41,138 nucleotides of DNA from Blautia sp. BIOML-A1 (GTDB lineage Bacteria > Bacillota > Clostridia > Lachnospirales > Lachnospiraceae), in contig NZ_WWVR01000030.1 in the NCBI RefSeq assembly GCF_009883055.1, positions 1-41,138 on the forward strand. The letters run 5' to 3'. Below are positions 18,816 through 28,742 of the stretch, one piece after another. The position numbers and the translations under genes were made by a program. Under the pieces are notes generated by a model that was not told where the DNA came from, did not search any database, and saw only the letters and a program-made list of their open reading frames with translations. The stretch's first letter is position 1. Every line of letters begins with the position of its first letter.

Positions 18816-19364
18816 TCATCCATCATATAAAAGCATCAAAAGCATCTGTGCAGTTTCTACCATATTTGTCCCGGAATCCATACTGGATTTCTGAATATAA
18901 CGATAGGCTTCATCTTCACTTAAATGATTCCTTTGCATCAGCATCATTTTGGCATTGGATATATAATTCTGTTCCTTCCAGGACCGTGCCTTAGGTTTCT
19001 GTTTCTCTTTTCGTCTTCTCCGCTCCTGCTGCGTCAGGATCATATTTACCGTATTGACAAGATCACTCGCCTTAATCGGCATCTGTACCGACAGAATCGA
19101 TGTCGGCACCTCACAGATTACCCTCGCAGATGCAAGCAGCAGCATTTCAAATTCTCTCGGCATACATTCCGAAAGATCCAGATAATTCATATCCGGAAGC
19201 CGGTGGCTGCAGATCAGCACACCGCTTCCAAGTTCAGACGCACTTGACAGAGCATTTGATGCAGTTGTACATACAGATGCAACGATAAACCCATGCCGTT
19301 CCAGAACTGCACGGATTTTTTTTGCATCTTCAATTTGGGGTAATGCGATCACGATGCTGCTCAT
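18816..19364 (-). CDS. ANTAR-domain antitermination regulator with a degenerate receiver (NitR-like)
   Basis: The 182-residue protein has a CheY-like fold (1-110), a basic linker (about 112-130: QQERRRRKEKQKPKARS) and a C-terminal ANTAR domain (ISNAKMMLMQRNHLSEDEAYRYIQ ... TNMVETAQMLL), the three-helix RNA-binding module of AmiR, NasR and EutV. The receiver lacks its phosphorylation residues: no acidic pair at 7-8 (Ala-Leu), Ser53 where the acceptor Asp belongs (SHRLPDM), and Met-Pro instead of Lys-Pro near 91. It should therefore respond to a ligand or protein, not to a kinase. It lies 89 bases after glnA, the arrangement known for Clostridium glnA-nitR. Its likely RNA targets are the hexaloop attenuators before glnA, pyrG, glnN and amt in this window. 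Confidence 0.85.
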   Translation of the reverse strand: MSSIVIALPQIEDAKKIRAVLERHGFIVASVCTTASNALSSASELGSGVLICSHRLPDMNYLDLSECMPREFEMLLLASARVICEVPTSILSVQMPIKASDLVNTVNMILTQQERRRRKEKQKPKARSWKEQNYISNAKMMLMQRNHLSEDEAYRYIQKSSMDSGTNMVETAQMLLMLLYDG

Positions 19365-19386
19365 ACAAGTGTCTCTCCTCTTTGTC

Positions 19387-19434
19387 GTTACTGTTCACTC
19401 CGTTCACAGCGGGATATTACCTGTGAACAGTTAC
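19387..19434. repeat. Short palindromic repeat between glnA and the ANTAR gene
   Basis: GTTACTGTTCAC at one end and GTGAACAGTTAC at the other form an imperfect inverted repeat (11 of 12). The segment GCGGGATATTACCTG...AGTTAC closely matches one end of the 143-bp element at 34740-34882, so both belong to one interspersed family. There is no T tract, so it should not stop transcription from glnA. Confidence 0.7.
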
Positions 19435-19453
19435 TCTTTTTCGTCTTATGTGC

Positions 19454-20761
19454 TTACAGGCGATACAGGTATTCCTCTACTTCCCAGTCTGTCACCTGTC
19501 TGGTATAACGAAGCCACTCATCCTTCTTGGCTGAAAGATAGGTTTTGCAGAAATCCTCGCCCAGTATTCCGCGGATCCATTCGCTGTTTTCAAAAAGCTC
19601 AATCGCATCCTTCAGTGTCTCCGGAAGATGCTCAGGTGCCTGATCCTGATTGGCAATATTAGACGATTTTGCAGGAGAAATCTTATTTCGGATTCCATCC
19701 AGTCCGGCTGCAAGACATACTGCAAATACCAGATATGGATTCGAAGCCGCATCCGGACTTCTCAGTTCCACCCTTGTTCCTTCGCCTCTTGTCACAGGGA
19801 TACGGACAAGAGAATTCTGATTGTGCTCTGTCCAGGTAAGCTCTGTCGGTGCATCATATCCCGGCACAAGACGCTTATAGGAGTTCACGATCGGATTCGT
19901 GATCAGTGCCATCTCCCTGCTGTGTGCAAGAAGTCCTCCTATAAAATAGCGTGCCTCCTCACTGAGTTCTCCCGGATGATCTGTATCCTCAAACAGATTT
20001 CTGCCGTTTTTGAATAAAGAAAACTGGATATGCATTCCGGAACCATTTACTTCTGATTTCGGCTTCGGCATAAAGGTTGCATGAAGGCCGTGACGTTTTG
20101 CCACGATGCGGACTGCCATCTTGAAAGTCATAATACAGTCTGCAATATCACGCACCTCGTCATAGCTGAAATCAATCTCATGCTGTGCCGGAGCTGCCTC
20201 ATGGTGAGAAGATTCCACCTCCATCCCCATATCTTCCAGTGTCAGTACCATATCACGTCTTGCATTCTCGCCGAGATCCAGAGGACTCATGTCCAGGTAT
20301 CCGGCCTTTTCATGTGTCACCGTTGTAGGATTTCCATTATCATCTGTGTGGAATAAGAAAAACTCACACTCAGGATCGATATAGCAGGTATATCCTTCCT
20401 GCTCTGCTTCTTTCGCTACATGCTCAAGAATATATCTCGGACTGTTTTTGTATGGTGTACCATCTGGACAGTAAAGATCACAGATCATTCTCGCAACTTT
20501 TCCCTGCTGCGGACGCCACGGCAGGATTGCAAATGTATCCGGTACCGGACGAAGATAGAGATCGGATCCCTTCTCCGGATCCATTCCCGCAATCTGTTCC
20601 GCGTTGATGATACACTGATTATCTAATGCACGCGGAAGTTCCCGGGCAGTGACAGCAATATTTTTGATCGCACCGAACATATCAGTAAACTGAAGACGGA
20701 TGAACTCTACATCCTCCTCCTCAACCATCTGTAATATTTCTTCTCTGGTATAATTCCCCAT
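19454..20761 (-). CDS. glnA: Glutamine synthetase, type I (alpha)
   Basis: The 435-residue protein has the GSI catalytic landmarks: the metal/ammonia glutamates in YIDPECEFFLF and VESSHHEAAPAQHEID, the NGSGMHIQFSL loop with the catalytic HxH region, and RIPVTRGEGTRVELRSPD. There is no adenylylation-site insertion, as expected for the short alpha form, so control should be by feedback and expression. It makes glutamine from glutamate, ammonia and ATP. It has a near-perfect own promoter followed by a hexaloop attenuator. The product feeds GatCAB, encoded downstream, and GltBD, PyrG and PurF, encoded upstream. Confidence 0.95.
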   Translation of the reverse strand: MGNYTREEILQMVEEEDVEFIRLQFTDMFGAIKNIAVTARELPRALDNQCIINAEQIAGMDPEKGSDLYLRPVPDTFAILPWRPQQGKVARMICDLYCPDGTPYKNSPRYILEHVAKEAEQEGYTCYIDPECEFFLFHTDDNGNPTTVTHEKAGYLDMSPLDLGENARRDMVLTLEDMGMEVESSHHEAAPAQHEIDFSYDEVRDIADCIMTFKMAVRIVAKRHGLHATFMPKPKSEVNGSGMHIQFSLFKNGRNLFEDTDHPGELSEEARYFIGGLLAHSREMALITNPIVNSYKRLVPGYDAPTELTWTEHNQNSLVRIPVTRGEGTRVELRSPDAASNPYLVFAVCLAAGLDGIRNKISPAKSSNIANQDQAPEHLPETLKDAIELFENSEWIRGILGEDFCKTYLSAKKDEWLRYTRQVTDWEVEEYLYRL

Positions 20762-20788
20762 GCCATTCTCTCCTTATGATTTAAGTAT

Positions 20789-20842
20789 AAAAAAAAAGGG
20801 CGTACTTCCGGAAGGTAACCCTCCGAAAGAACGCCTTTGTTC
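20789..20842 (-). promoter_or_regulatory. glnA leader attenuator: hexaloop hairpin overlapping a terminator
   Basis: Antiterminator form: GAAC-AAAGGC-GTTC (20829-20842), a 4-bp stem with a six-base loop having A at 1 and G at 4. Terminator form: a long stem from GGCGT to ACGCC (20799-20835) followed by nine T residues. The two share GGCGTTC and exclude each other. The probable +1 falls only about 2-3 bases before the hairpin. The same terminator would also end transcripts arriving from gltD. Confidence 0.82.
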
Positions 20843-20850
20843 ATGCAGGT

Positions 20851-20879
20851 ATTATAGCAACCGGCATGGTCTTTGTCAA
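20851..20879 (-). promoter_or_regulatory. Promoter of glnA
   Basis: Perfect TTGACA and TATAAT separated by 17 bases, only 11 bases after the gltD stop. A constitutive-strength promoter fits control at the attenuator and not at initiation. Confidence 0.88.
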
Positions 20880-20889
20880 CGTTTTTTTC

Positions 20890-22374
20890 TCAGAGATTTG
20901 TGTATCCCATCAGGGACTCATCTACTGCTTTTGCAGCCTCCCGGCCCTCGCGGATCGCCCATACGACCAGTGACTGTCCTCTGTGCATATCACCGGCTGT
21001 AAATACCCGCGGTACCGAAGTTGCATAATCATCCGGCTTTGTATCAACATTTGTTTTTCCATTGACTGCCACATGGAAGGCATCTGTCACATATTTCTGA
21101 CTTCCGAGAAATCCTGCCGCGATCAGAACCAGATCTGCCGGGATGACTTTTTCACTTCCCTCAACAGGAACCATCATCATTCTTCCGGTCTTTTCGTCCT
21201 TCTGCGCTTTGAGATCTACAATCTTTGCCTTGCACACGTTACCGTTTTTGTCGGCAATGAATTCTGTGACGGTTGTCTGATAGATTCGAGGATCATGCCC
21301 GAAAACTGCGATTGCCTCCTCCTGGCCATAGTCTGTCTTTAAGACTCTCGGCCACTGCGGCCACGGATTGTTTGCCGCACGCTCCACCGGTGGCTTCGGC
21401 ATCATCTCAAGCTGAGTCACGGATTTTGCACCCAGGCGGACTGAAGTTCCCACACAGTCATTTCCTGTGTCACCGCCGCCGATAACAAGGACATTTTTTC
21501 CTTTTGCCAGTTCATAAGGAACTTTGTCAAAATTGCTGTCCAGAAGTGTCTTTGTGACCATTCCCAGGAAATCCACCGCAAAGTAGATTCCTTTTGCTTC
21601 TCTTCCCGGCACTTTGATATCTCTCGGGTTTGATGCACCGCAGGCAAGCACGACTCTGTCATACTGTTTCAGAAGTTCCTCTGCTTTGATGTCTTTGCCC
21701 ACGTTTGTATTAAGGACAAATTTTACTCCCTCTTCTTCCATGAGGCGGATTCTTCTGTCTATAACAGATTTCTCCAGTTTCATGTTCGGGATTCCGTAGC
21801 GGAGAAGTCCGCCCGGTCTGTCACTTCTTTCATAGACTGTGACGCTGTGTCCTCTTCTGTTCAGCTGCTGTGCTGCAGCAAGTCCGGACGGTCCGCTTCC
21901 AATTACAGCAATCGTCTTACCGGTACGTACATTCGGTTTCTGAGGCTGCACCCAGCCTTCTTTGTAAGCAGTCTCAATGATCGCTCTCTCATTTTCCTTT
22001 GTGGCAACCGGTTCTCCGTTTAAGTTGCAGGTGCAGGCAGCCTCACACAGTGCCGGGCATACTCTGGAGGTAAATTCCGGAAAACTGTGGGTCTTGGACA
22101 GTCTTAAATATGCCTGTTTCCAGTTTCCTGTATACACCAGATCATTTGTCTCCGGTACAAGATTGTGCAGCGGACAGCCTGAAGCCATTCCACCAAGCAT
22201 CATTCCTGACTGACAGAAAGGAACGCCGCAGGCCATGCAGCGAGCTCCCTGAAGTCTCTGTTTTTCTTTGCTGAGCGGAGTCCGGAACTCATTGAAATTT
22301 GCAATCCGAACCTTTGGAGGCAGCACTTTGGCTGTCTCCCGGTTATAATCTAAAAATCCTGTTGGCTTTCCCAT
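20890..22374 (-). CDS. gltD: Glutamate synthase small subunit
   Basis: The 494-residue protein has the N-terminal iron-sulfur cysteines (ARCMACGVPFCQSG, GCPLHNLVPE, VCPALCEAACTCNL), then two dinucleotide folds: FAD-binding VIGSGPSGLAAAQQLNRRGH and NADPH-binding VIGGGDTGNDCVGTSVR, and a C-terminal FAD contact VFTAGDMHRGQSLVVWA. It passes electrons from NAD(P)H through FAD and Fe-S clusters to GltB. It starts 15 bases after gltB and has no terminator before the glnA promoter. Confidence 0.97.
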   Translation of the reverse strand: MGKPTGFLDYNRETAKVLPPKVRIANFNEFRTPLSKEKQRLQGARCMACGVPFCQSGMMLGGMASGCPLHNLVPETNDLVYTGNWKQAYLRLSKTHSFPEFTSRVCPALCEAACTCNLNGEPVATKENERAIIETAYKEGWVQPQKPNVRTGKTIAVIGSGPSGLAAAQQLNRRGHSVTVYERSDRPGGLLRYGIPNMKLEKSVIDRRIRLMEEEGVKFVLNTNVGKDIKAEELLKQYDRVVLACGASNPRDIKVPGREAKGIYFAVDFLGMVTKTLLDSNFDKVPYELAKGKNVLVIGGGDTGNDCVGTSVRLGAKSVTQLEMMPKPPVERAANNPWPQWPRVLKTDYGQEEAIAVFGHDPRIYQTTVTEFIADKNGNVCKAKIVDLKAQKDEKTGRMMMVPVEGSEKVIPADLVLIAAGFLGSQKYVTDAFHVAVNGKTNVDTKPDDYATSVPRVFTAGDMHRGQSLVVWAIREGREAAKAVDESLMGYTNL

Positions 22375-22389
22375 GTTTCCTCATCCTCC

Positions 22390-25300
22390 TTAATGCTTTG
22401 CTCCGATGCTTTCATAAAATGCTTCCATCTGTGCCTGTTCACTTGTCAGTCCTTTTTCTTCCAGTTTGGCACTGAGAGTAAGCATCTTTTTGTATTCGTT
22501 CGGAATCAGTTTCTTAAAGTGCGGCAGGTAAGCATCAAAATCAGCAAGCACTTCTGCACCCCGTCTGGAACCTGTTGCCGCAACATGGGCTTCGATCAAA
22601 TCACGAAGTTCTTTTTCATCATATTTATTCTCTACTTTCTCAATAGAGATCATAGATTTGTTGATATTTTTGTAAAGTTTGTTTTCAATGTCAAGGACAT
22701 AGGCGATACCACCACTCATACCTGCTGCAAAGTTCTTGCCGGTACGTCCAAGTACTACGACACGTCCGCCTGTCATATATTCACAGCCATGCTCGCCTAC
22801 ACCTTCTACTACTGCACTGGCGCCTGAGTTTCGAACTGCAAAACGTTCTCCTGCAACACCATTGATAAATGCGTATCCGCTGGTAGCACCATAGAGTGCA
22901 ACGTTACCGATGATGATATTGTCTTCTGGTTTATAGGCAGCTTTCTCCGGAACCTTGACGATCAGTTTACCGCCGGAGAGGCCCTTTCCGAAGTAGTCGT
23001 TGCTGTCACCGGTAAGATTCAGAGTGAGACCTTTTGGAATAAAGGCACCGAAGCTCTGTCCGCCAGCTCCATGACAGTTGATCACGATCGTATCATCCGG
23101 GAGTCCCTTTCCGGTCTGTCTGGTGATCTCTGCACCGAGGATCGTACCAAAGGTACGGTCTGTATTTGTCACATCAACATCCAGTTCGATGTGTTCGCCC
23201 TTTGCGATCGCTTTGCCGCATTTCTTAAGAAGGACTTTTTCATCCAGTGTCTTTTCCAGTTCAAAATTATAGACTGCTTTTGGATCAAAGGTCACCTTCT
23301 GTCCGTTTCCGGCATATGGATTGTTCAGGATCGCGCTCAAATCGATCTTGCCTCTGTGCGGCTCTGCCTCGGAGGCTTCTTTGGACTGTCTTAACAGGTC
23401 TGTACGTCCTACCATTTCATCCACTGTATGTACGCCAAGACGTGCCATGTATTCTCTCAGTTCCTGAGCAATAAACTTCATGAAGTTTTCAACGTATTCC
23501 GGTTTTCCGCGGAAGCGTTTGCGAAGCTCCGGATTCTGTGTTGCCACACCTACCGGACAGGTATCCAGGTTGCAGACACGCATCATGACACAGCCCATGG
23601 TTACAAGCGGTGCTGTCGCAAAGCCAAATTCCTCCGCACCAAGAAGTGCTGCAATTGCAACGTCACGGCCGCTCATCAGCTTACCATCTGTCTCAATACG
23701 GACACGGTTACGCAGTCCGTTCATGATCAGGGTCTGATGTGTCTCTGCAAGACCAAGCTCCCACGGAAGTCCTGCATTGTGGATGGAGCTTCTCGGAGCT
23801 GCACCGGTACCACCGTCATAGCCTGAGATCAGGACAGTCTGCGCTCCTGCCTTGGCAACACCGGCTGCAACAGTACCTACACCTGCCTCTGATACAAGTT
23901 TTACAGAAATATCTGCGTAAACGTTTGAATTCTTAAGGTCATAGATCAGCTGTGCCAGATCCTCGATGGAATAGATATCGTGATGAGGCGGCGGGGAGAT
24001 CAGACTTACACCAGGAGTGGAATGACGTGTCTTTGCGATCCAAGGATAAACCTTCTTTGCCGGAAGATGTCCGCCCTCACCTGGTTTCGCACCCTGTGCC
24101 ATTTTGATCTGGATTTCTCTTGCTGATACCAGATAACTGCTGGTAACACCGAATCGTCCGCTGGCTACCTGTTTGATCGCGGAGCAGCGGTCATTCTGGC
24201 TTCCTGCGGAAGCAATACGCTCATCACTCTCTCCACCTTCACCTGTATTGGATTTTCCATGGAGATGGTTCATCGCGATTGCAAGTGTTTCATGTGCTTC
24301 CTGAGAGATGGAGCCGTAGGACATCGCACCTGTCTTGAAACGTTTTACAATCTCATCGACGCTCTCTACTTCCTCGATCGGGATTCCTTTTTCCGGATAA
24401 TTAAATTCCATCAGTCCACGAAGTGCCCCGTGGCTTTCCTCATCTACCAGTGCAGTATACTGTTTGAACAGGTCATAACTGCCCGTCCAGGTAGATTCCT
24501 GAAGCAGATGGATGGTCTGTGGATTGTATTTATGCTCCTCTCCCTGACTTCTCATCTTGTGTGCACCGACACTGTCAAGGGTCAGATCTGTATTTAAGCC
24601 AAGCGGGTCAAATGCCTCTGAGTGGAGTTTCTCCACGTTATCTTCGATATCTTCCAGAGTGATTCCACCCACACGGCTTACTGTTCCGGTAAAGTATTTG
24701 TCGATTACTTCCTGAGAGATACCAATTGTCTCAAAGATCTGAGATCCCTGATAAGACTGGATCGTAGAGATACCCATTTTGGATGCGATCTTGACGATAC
24801 CGCTTAAGACTGCATGGTTATAGTCTTCTACTGCTGCATAGTAATCTTTATCCAGCATATGGTTGTCGATCAGTTCACGGATCGTCTCCAGTGCAAGATA
24901 TGGGTTGATCGCACTTGCACCATAACCGAGCAGAGTTGCAAAATGATGAACTTCTCTTGGCTCTCCGGACTCTACGATCAGTGCCAGTGAAGTACTCTTT
25001 TTGGTCTTTACGAGATGCTGATGTACTGAGGACACTGCCAGAAGAGACGGGATCGGCATATGATTCTCATCTACACCACGATCGGAAAGCACAAGGATAT
25101 TTGCACCGTCACGGAACGCCTTGTCAACCTCTACGAAGAGACGGTCGATCGCTCTCTCGAGTTTTGTACTCTTATAATAGAGAGTTGAGACAACGGCAAC
25201 CTTAAATCCGTCGGCATTCATGTTTTTGATCTTCAGCATATCTGTGTTTGTGAGGATCGGATGAAGGATCTTGAGTAAATGGCAGTTTTCCGGCTGCTGC

Positions 25301-26943
25301 ACCAGAAGATTTCCGTCTTTACCTGCATAAACACTTGTGGAAGTTACAATCTCCTCACGGATCGCATCGATCGGCGGGTTTGTTACCTGGGCAAACAGCT
25401 GTTTAAAGTAATCAAACAGCGGGCGATGCTGTTTGGAAAGCACTGCCAGCGGTGTATCCACTCCCATGGCTCCGATGCTCTCTGCCCCGTTCAGTGCCAT
25501 GTTGCGGATAGAGGTACGATACTGTTCGTAAGTATATCCAAATGCCTTCTGAAGACGTGCTCTGTGCTCCGGTGTGTATTCCTCCATACGGATATTCGGG
25601 ATCTTGATATCTTTAAGCTGTACGAGATTGCTGTTCAGCCACTCACCATACGGCTGCATTTTGGCATATTTTTCTTTCAGTTCATCATCATCGATAACTT
25701 TCCCCTGAACGGTATCCACCAGGAGCATTTTTCCCGGATGCAGACGCTCTTTGAGAACAATTTTTTCCTCCGGAACCGGCATAACACCAACTTCTGAAGA
25801 AAGGATCATATAGCCATCGGAAGTGATGTAATATCTGGATGGACGAAGACCGTTACGGTCAAGCACTGCTCCCATCACATCTCCATCCGAAAACAGAATG
25901 GATGCCGGTCCGTCCCATGGCTCCATCATGGTTGCATAATACTGATAAAAATCTCTCTTCTCCTGAGAAATTGTATCGTTGTACGCCCACGGCTCCGGAA
26001 TAGTGATCATGACTGCAAGCGGAAGCTCCATACCACTCATAACAAGGAATTCCAGGGTATTGTCAAGCATTGCCGAGTCGGAACCATTGCGGTTTACAAC
26101 CGGAAGGACTTTGTGAAGCTGTCCTTTGAGGTACGGAGATTCCATATTTTCCTCTCTGGCAAGCATCTTGTCAGCATTTCCACGAATAGTATTGATCTCA
26201 CCGTTGTGTACGATAAAACGGTTCGGATGTGCTCTCTCCCAGCTTGGATTGGTATTGGTACTGAATCTGGAATGTACCATCGCAATCGCAGATTCATACT
26301 CCGGATTCTGAAGATCAGCAAAGAAGGTACGGAGCTGACCTACCAGGAACATACCTTTATAGACAATGGTACGGCTGCTCATGGAAACCACGTAGGTATT
26401 ATCATTACTCTGTTCAAACTCACGGCGGGCAATATAGAGCATACGGTCAAATGGAAGTCCTTTTTCTACTTCCTCCGGTTTTTTGATAAATGCCTGCATG
26501 ATGCATGGCATACACTCTTTTGCTTTGTGTCCGAGAACCTCCGGGATCACAGGAACGGTTCTCCAGCCAAGAAGCTCCAGTCCTTCTTTTTCCACAATGA
26601 TCTCAAACATCTTTTTGGCCTGGGCACGTTTGATCTCATGCTGCGGGAAGAAAAACTGTGCGATACCATATTCTCTTTCCTCACCGATATCGAAGCCCTC
26701 TTTCTTACAGGCTTTTTTGAAAAATTTATGGGAAATCTGCAGAAGGATACCTACACCGTCACCGGTCTTGCCTTCCGCATCCTTACCTGCACGATGCTCC
26801 AGATGTTCTACGATCCTGAGAGCATTTGCAACAGTTTCATGTGTTTTCTTTCCTTTGATATTGACAACTGCACCGATACCACAGTTGTCATGCTCAAATT
26901 CCTGGCGATACAGACCTTGATCTTCTCTCATTGCTTCCTGCAT
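22390..26943 (-). CDS. gltB: Glutamate synthase large subunit
   Basis: The start at 26943 is favoured because AGAGGA lies upstream; the longer frame to 26964 has a poor site. The protein of about 1517 residues begins with a short propeptide before Cys21 (EHDNCGIGAVV), the Ntn-glutaminase nucleophile. The central and FMN domains follow (GEGGESDERI, AQGAKPGEGGHLPAKKV, SGYDGGTGAAP), then the 3Fe-4S cysteines (CVMMRVCNLDTCPVG) and the C-terminal beta-helix (GGQSFGAF, ATSGYAFINGVAGERFAVRNSG). It splits glutamine and transfers ammonia to 2-oxoglutarate, giving two glutamates. It follows pyrG by 31 bases with no terminator, so it shares the pyrG leader. Confidence 0.97.
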   Translation of the reverse strand: MQEAMREDQGLYRQEFEHDNCGIGAVVNIKGKKTHETVANALRIVEHLEHRAGKDAEGKTGDGVGILLQISHKFFKKACKKEGFDIGEEREYGIAQFFFPQHEIKRAQAKKMFEIIVEKEGLELLGWRTVPVIPEVLGHKAKECMPCIMQAFIKKPEEVEKGLPFDRMLYIARREFEQSNDNTYVVSMSSRTIVYKGMFLVGQLRTFFADLQNPEYESAIAMVHSRFSTNTNPSWERAHPNRFIVHNGEINTIRGNADKMLAREENMESPYLKGQLHKVLPVVNRNGSDSAMLDNTLEFLVMSGMELPLAVMITIPEPWAYNDTISQEKRDFYQYYATMMEPWDGPASILFSDGDVMGAVLDRNGLRPSRYYITSDGYMILSSEVGVMPVPEEKIVLKERLHPGKMLLVDTVQGKVIDDDELKEKYAKMQPYGEWLNSNLVQLKDIKIPNIRMEEYTPEHRARLQKAFGYTYEQYRTSIRNMALNGAESIGAMGVDTPLAVLSKQHRPLFDYFKQLFAQVTNPPIDAIREEIVTSTSVYAGKDGNLLVQQPENCHLLKILHPILTNTDMLKIKNMNADGFKVAVVSTLYYKSTKLERAIDRLFVEVDKAFRDGANILVLSDRGVDENHMPIPSLLAVSSVHQHLVKTKKSTSLALIVESGEPREVHHFATLLGYGASAINPYLALETIRELIDNHMLDKDYYAAVEDYNHAVLSGIVKIASKMGISTIQSYQGSQIFETIGISQEVIDKYFTGTVSRVGGITLEDIEDNVEKLHSEAFDPLGLNTDLTLDSVGAHKMRSQGEEHKYNPQTIHLLQESTWTGSYDLFKQYTALVDEESHGALRGLMEFNYPEKGIPIEEVESVDEIVKRFKTGAMSYGSISQEAHETLAIAMNHLHGKSNTGEGGESDERIASAGSQNDRCSAIKQVASGRFGVTSSYLVSAREIQIKMAQGAKPGEGGHLPAKKVYPWIAKTRHSTPGVSLISPPPHHDIYSIEDLAQLIYDLKNSNVYADISVKLVSEAGVGTVAAGVAKAGAQTVLISGYDGGTGAAPRSSIHNAGLPWELGLAETHQTLIMNGLRNRVRIETDGKLMSGRDVAIAALLGAEEFGFATAPLVTMGCVMMRVCNLDTCPVGVATQNPELRKRFRGKPEYVENFMKFIAQELREYMARLGVHTVDEMVGRTDLLRQSKEASEAEPHRGKIDLSAILNNPYAGNGQKVTFDPKAVYNFELEKTLDEKVLLKKCGKAIAKGEHIELDVDVTNTDRTFGTILGAEITRQTGKGLPDDTIVINCHGAGGQSFGAFIPKGLTLNLTGDSNDYFGKGLSGGKLIVKVPEKAAYKPEDNIIIGNVALYGATSGYAFINGVAGERFAVRNSGASAVVEGVGEHGCEYMTGGRVVVLGRTGKNFAAGMSGGIAYVLDIENKLYKNINKSMISIEKVENKYDEKELRDLIEAHVAATGSRRGAEVLADFDAYLPHFKKLIPNEYKKMLTLSAKLEEKGLTSEQAQMEAFYESIGAKH

Positions 26944-26974
26944 AATCTTCGTCCTCTCTATCATAATATTACTT

Positions 26975-28612
26975 CTATTCTTTATTTAACTGATTCCTGC
27001 TTTCCTTCTCTTTCGCGTATTCCTTCGCCGCTTTTACGAAGCCACGGAATAAAGGATGTGCATGATTCGGTCTTGATTTGAACTCCGGATGTCCCTGCGT
27101 TCCCTCATAAAATGGATGATCTTTGACTTCGATCATCTCTACGATATGTCCGTCAGGGGAAGTTCCCGCGATCATCATGCCCTTTGCAGACAGTTCTTCA
27201 CGAAATGCGTTGTTGACCTCATAGCGATGTCTGTGACGTTCCTGGATCTCTTTCTTTCCAAACAGCTCCAGTGCTTTGGAATTATCTGCAAGAACACAGG
27301 GATAACTTCCAAGTCTTAAGGTTCCTCCAAGATCTTCAACACTCTCCTGATCCGGCATCAGTGCGATCACAGGATGTTTCGTAGCCGGATCAAGTTCTAT
27401 ACTGTTGGCATCCTCATATCCCAGCACATGACGGGCAAATTCTACGATCGCCATCTGCATTCCAAGGCAGATGCCAAGGTACGGGATTTTGTGAACACGG
27501 GCATACTGTGCTGCCAGGATCATTCCTTCGGTACCTCTGTTTCCAAATCCTCCCGGAACCAGGATACCATCCACCTTGTGAAGCATCTGATCCAGATTTT
27601 TCTCATTTAATTCCTCGGAATCTACCCAGGTCAGTTCTACCTTTGCTCTGCAGGAAATGCCACCATGCTTCAGTGCTTCTACAACACTTAAGTAAGCGTC
27701 ATGCAGCTGCGTGTATTTTCCTACCATGGCAATGTTTACTGTGGCTTCCGGGTTTCTCAGATCGTTGACCATCTCCATCCACTCTGTAAGATCCGGTTTG
27801 CGGTTCTCCAGTCTCAAAGATTCCAGAACCACATCGGCCAGTTTTTCTCTCTCCATGGCAAGAGGAGCTTCATATAAATATTCAACATCAAGGTTCTGTA
27901 ATACATGACTCACCGGAACATTGCAGAACAGTGCGATTTTACTCTTAATCTCATCGGTCAGCGGATGCTCGCTTCTGCATACCAGAACATCCGGCTGGAT
28001 TCCCATTCCCTGCAGTTCCTTGACGCTTGCCTGTGTCGGCTTGGTCTTCATTTCTTCGGAAGCCTTCAGATACGGGATCAGGGTAACATGGATCAGGATC
28101 GCATTGTCATGTCCGACATCATGCTGGAACTGACGGATGGATTCCAGGAAAGGCTGGCTCTCAATATCTCCGACCGTTCCGCCGACCTCAATGATCGCGA
28201 TTCTTTCTTCTGATGAAGATTTGGCACGATAGAAACGACTCTTGATCTCATTGGTAATATGAGGAATAACCTGTACGGTTCCTCCGCCAAAATCTCCATG
28301 ACGCTCTTTCTGAAGTACAGACCAGTATATCTTACCGGTTGTCACGTTGGAATTTTTATCCAGACTTTCATCGATAAATCTCTCATAATGACCAAGATCC
28401 AGGTCTGTCTCCGTACCGTCATCGGTTACAAAAACTTCTCCATGCTGGATCGGATTCATTGTTCCCGGATCAATATTGATATAGGGATCAAACTTCTGCA
28501 TGGTCACCTGATAACCCCGGGCCTTTAAAAGTCTTCCAAGTGATGCTGCCGTGATGCCTTTTCCAAGACCTGATACAACACCGCCTGTAACAAAAACATA
28601 TTTTACTGACAT
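26975..28612 (-). CDS. pyrG: CTP synthase
   Basis: The start at 28612 ([19 protein letters not shown]) has GGAGGAGG upstream; the open frame to 28687 runs into the leader hairpin and is not coding. The 545-residue enzyme has the ATP-dependent synthetase domain ([34 protein letters not shown]) and a class I glutaminase domain with the oxyanion segment PGGFGNRG, nucleophile Cys in YLGICLGMQ and HPE near the end ([12 protein letters not shown]). It aminates UTP to CTP with glutamine. It heads pyrG-gltB-gltD under an attenuator of the nitrogen family. Confidence 0.97.
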   Translation of the reverse strand: MSVKYVFVTGGVVSGLGKGITAASLGRLLKARGYQVTMQKFDPYINIDPGTMNPIQHGEVFVTDDGTETDLDLGHYERFIDESLDKNSNVTTGKIYWSVLQKERHGDFGGGTVQVIPHITNEIKSRFYRAKSSSEERIAIIEVGGTVGDIESQPFLESIRQFQHDVGHDNAILIHVTLIPYLKASEEMKTKPTQASVKELQGMGIQPDVLVCRSEHPLTDEIKSKIALFCNVPVSHVLQNLDVEYLYEAPLAMEREKLADVVLESLRLENRKPDLTEWMEMVNDLRNPEATVNIAMVGKYTQLHDAYLSVVEALKHGGISCRAKVELTWVDSEELNEKNLDQMLHKVDGILVPGGFGNRGTEGMILAAQYARVHKIPYLGICLGMQMAIVEFARHVLGYEDANSIELDPATKHPVIALMPDQESVEDLGGTLRLGSYPCVLADNSKALELFGKKEIQERHRHRYEVNNAFREELSAKGMMIAGTSPDGHIVEMIEVKDHPFYEGTQGHPEFKSRPNHAHPLFRGFVKAAKEYAKEKESRNQLNKE

Positions 28613-28652
28613 TGTGATTTCCTCCTCCATCTGCCTTACACATAAAATATCT

Positions 28653-28720
28653 GAAAAATCAAAGGCGCCAGAAGCAGATAAGGGCACTTTCCCCTATCAG
28701 CCTCTGACGCCTTTGTCAGA
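28653..28720 (-). promoter_or_regulatory. pyrG-gltBD leader attenuator: hexaloop hairpin overlapping a terminator
   Basis: Antiterminator form: TCTGAC-AAAGGC-GTCAGA (28703-28720), a perfect 6-bp stem with loop A1, G4. Terminator form: AAAGGCG...CGCCTTT (28661-28714), a long branched-free stem followed by GATTTTT. The two share AAAGGCGTCAGA. About 16 bases lie between the predicted +1 and the hairpin; they can pair weakly (CACA/TGTG) but without a good A1/G4 hexaloop. The RNA does not begin with the G-run needed for Bacillus-type pyrG reiterative control. Confidence 0.85.
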
Positions 28721-28742
28721 CACAACTTTAAATATGTGCATT

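Noticed and set aside
19387..19434. Terminator between glnA and the ANTAR gene
   Set aside because: The dyad has no following T tract and matches an interspersed repeat; read-through is expected.
28653..28736. Bacillus-type pyrG leader controlled by reiterative G addition
   Set aside because: The predicted RNA start lacks the GGGC run and the terminator lacks the matching pyrimidine tract; the hexaloop model explains the leader better.
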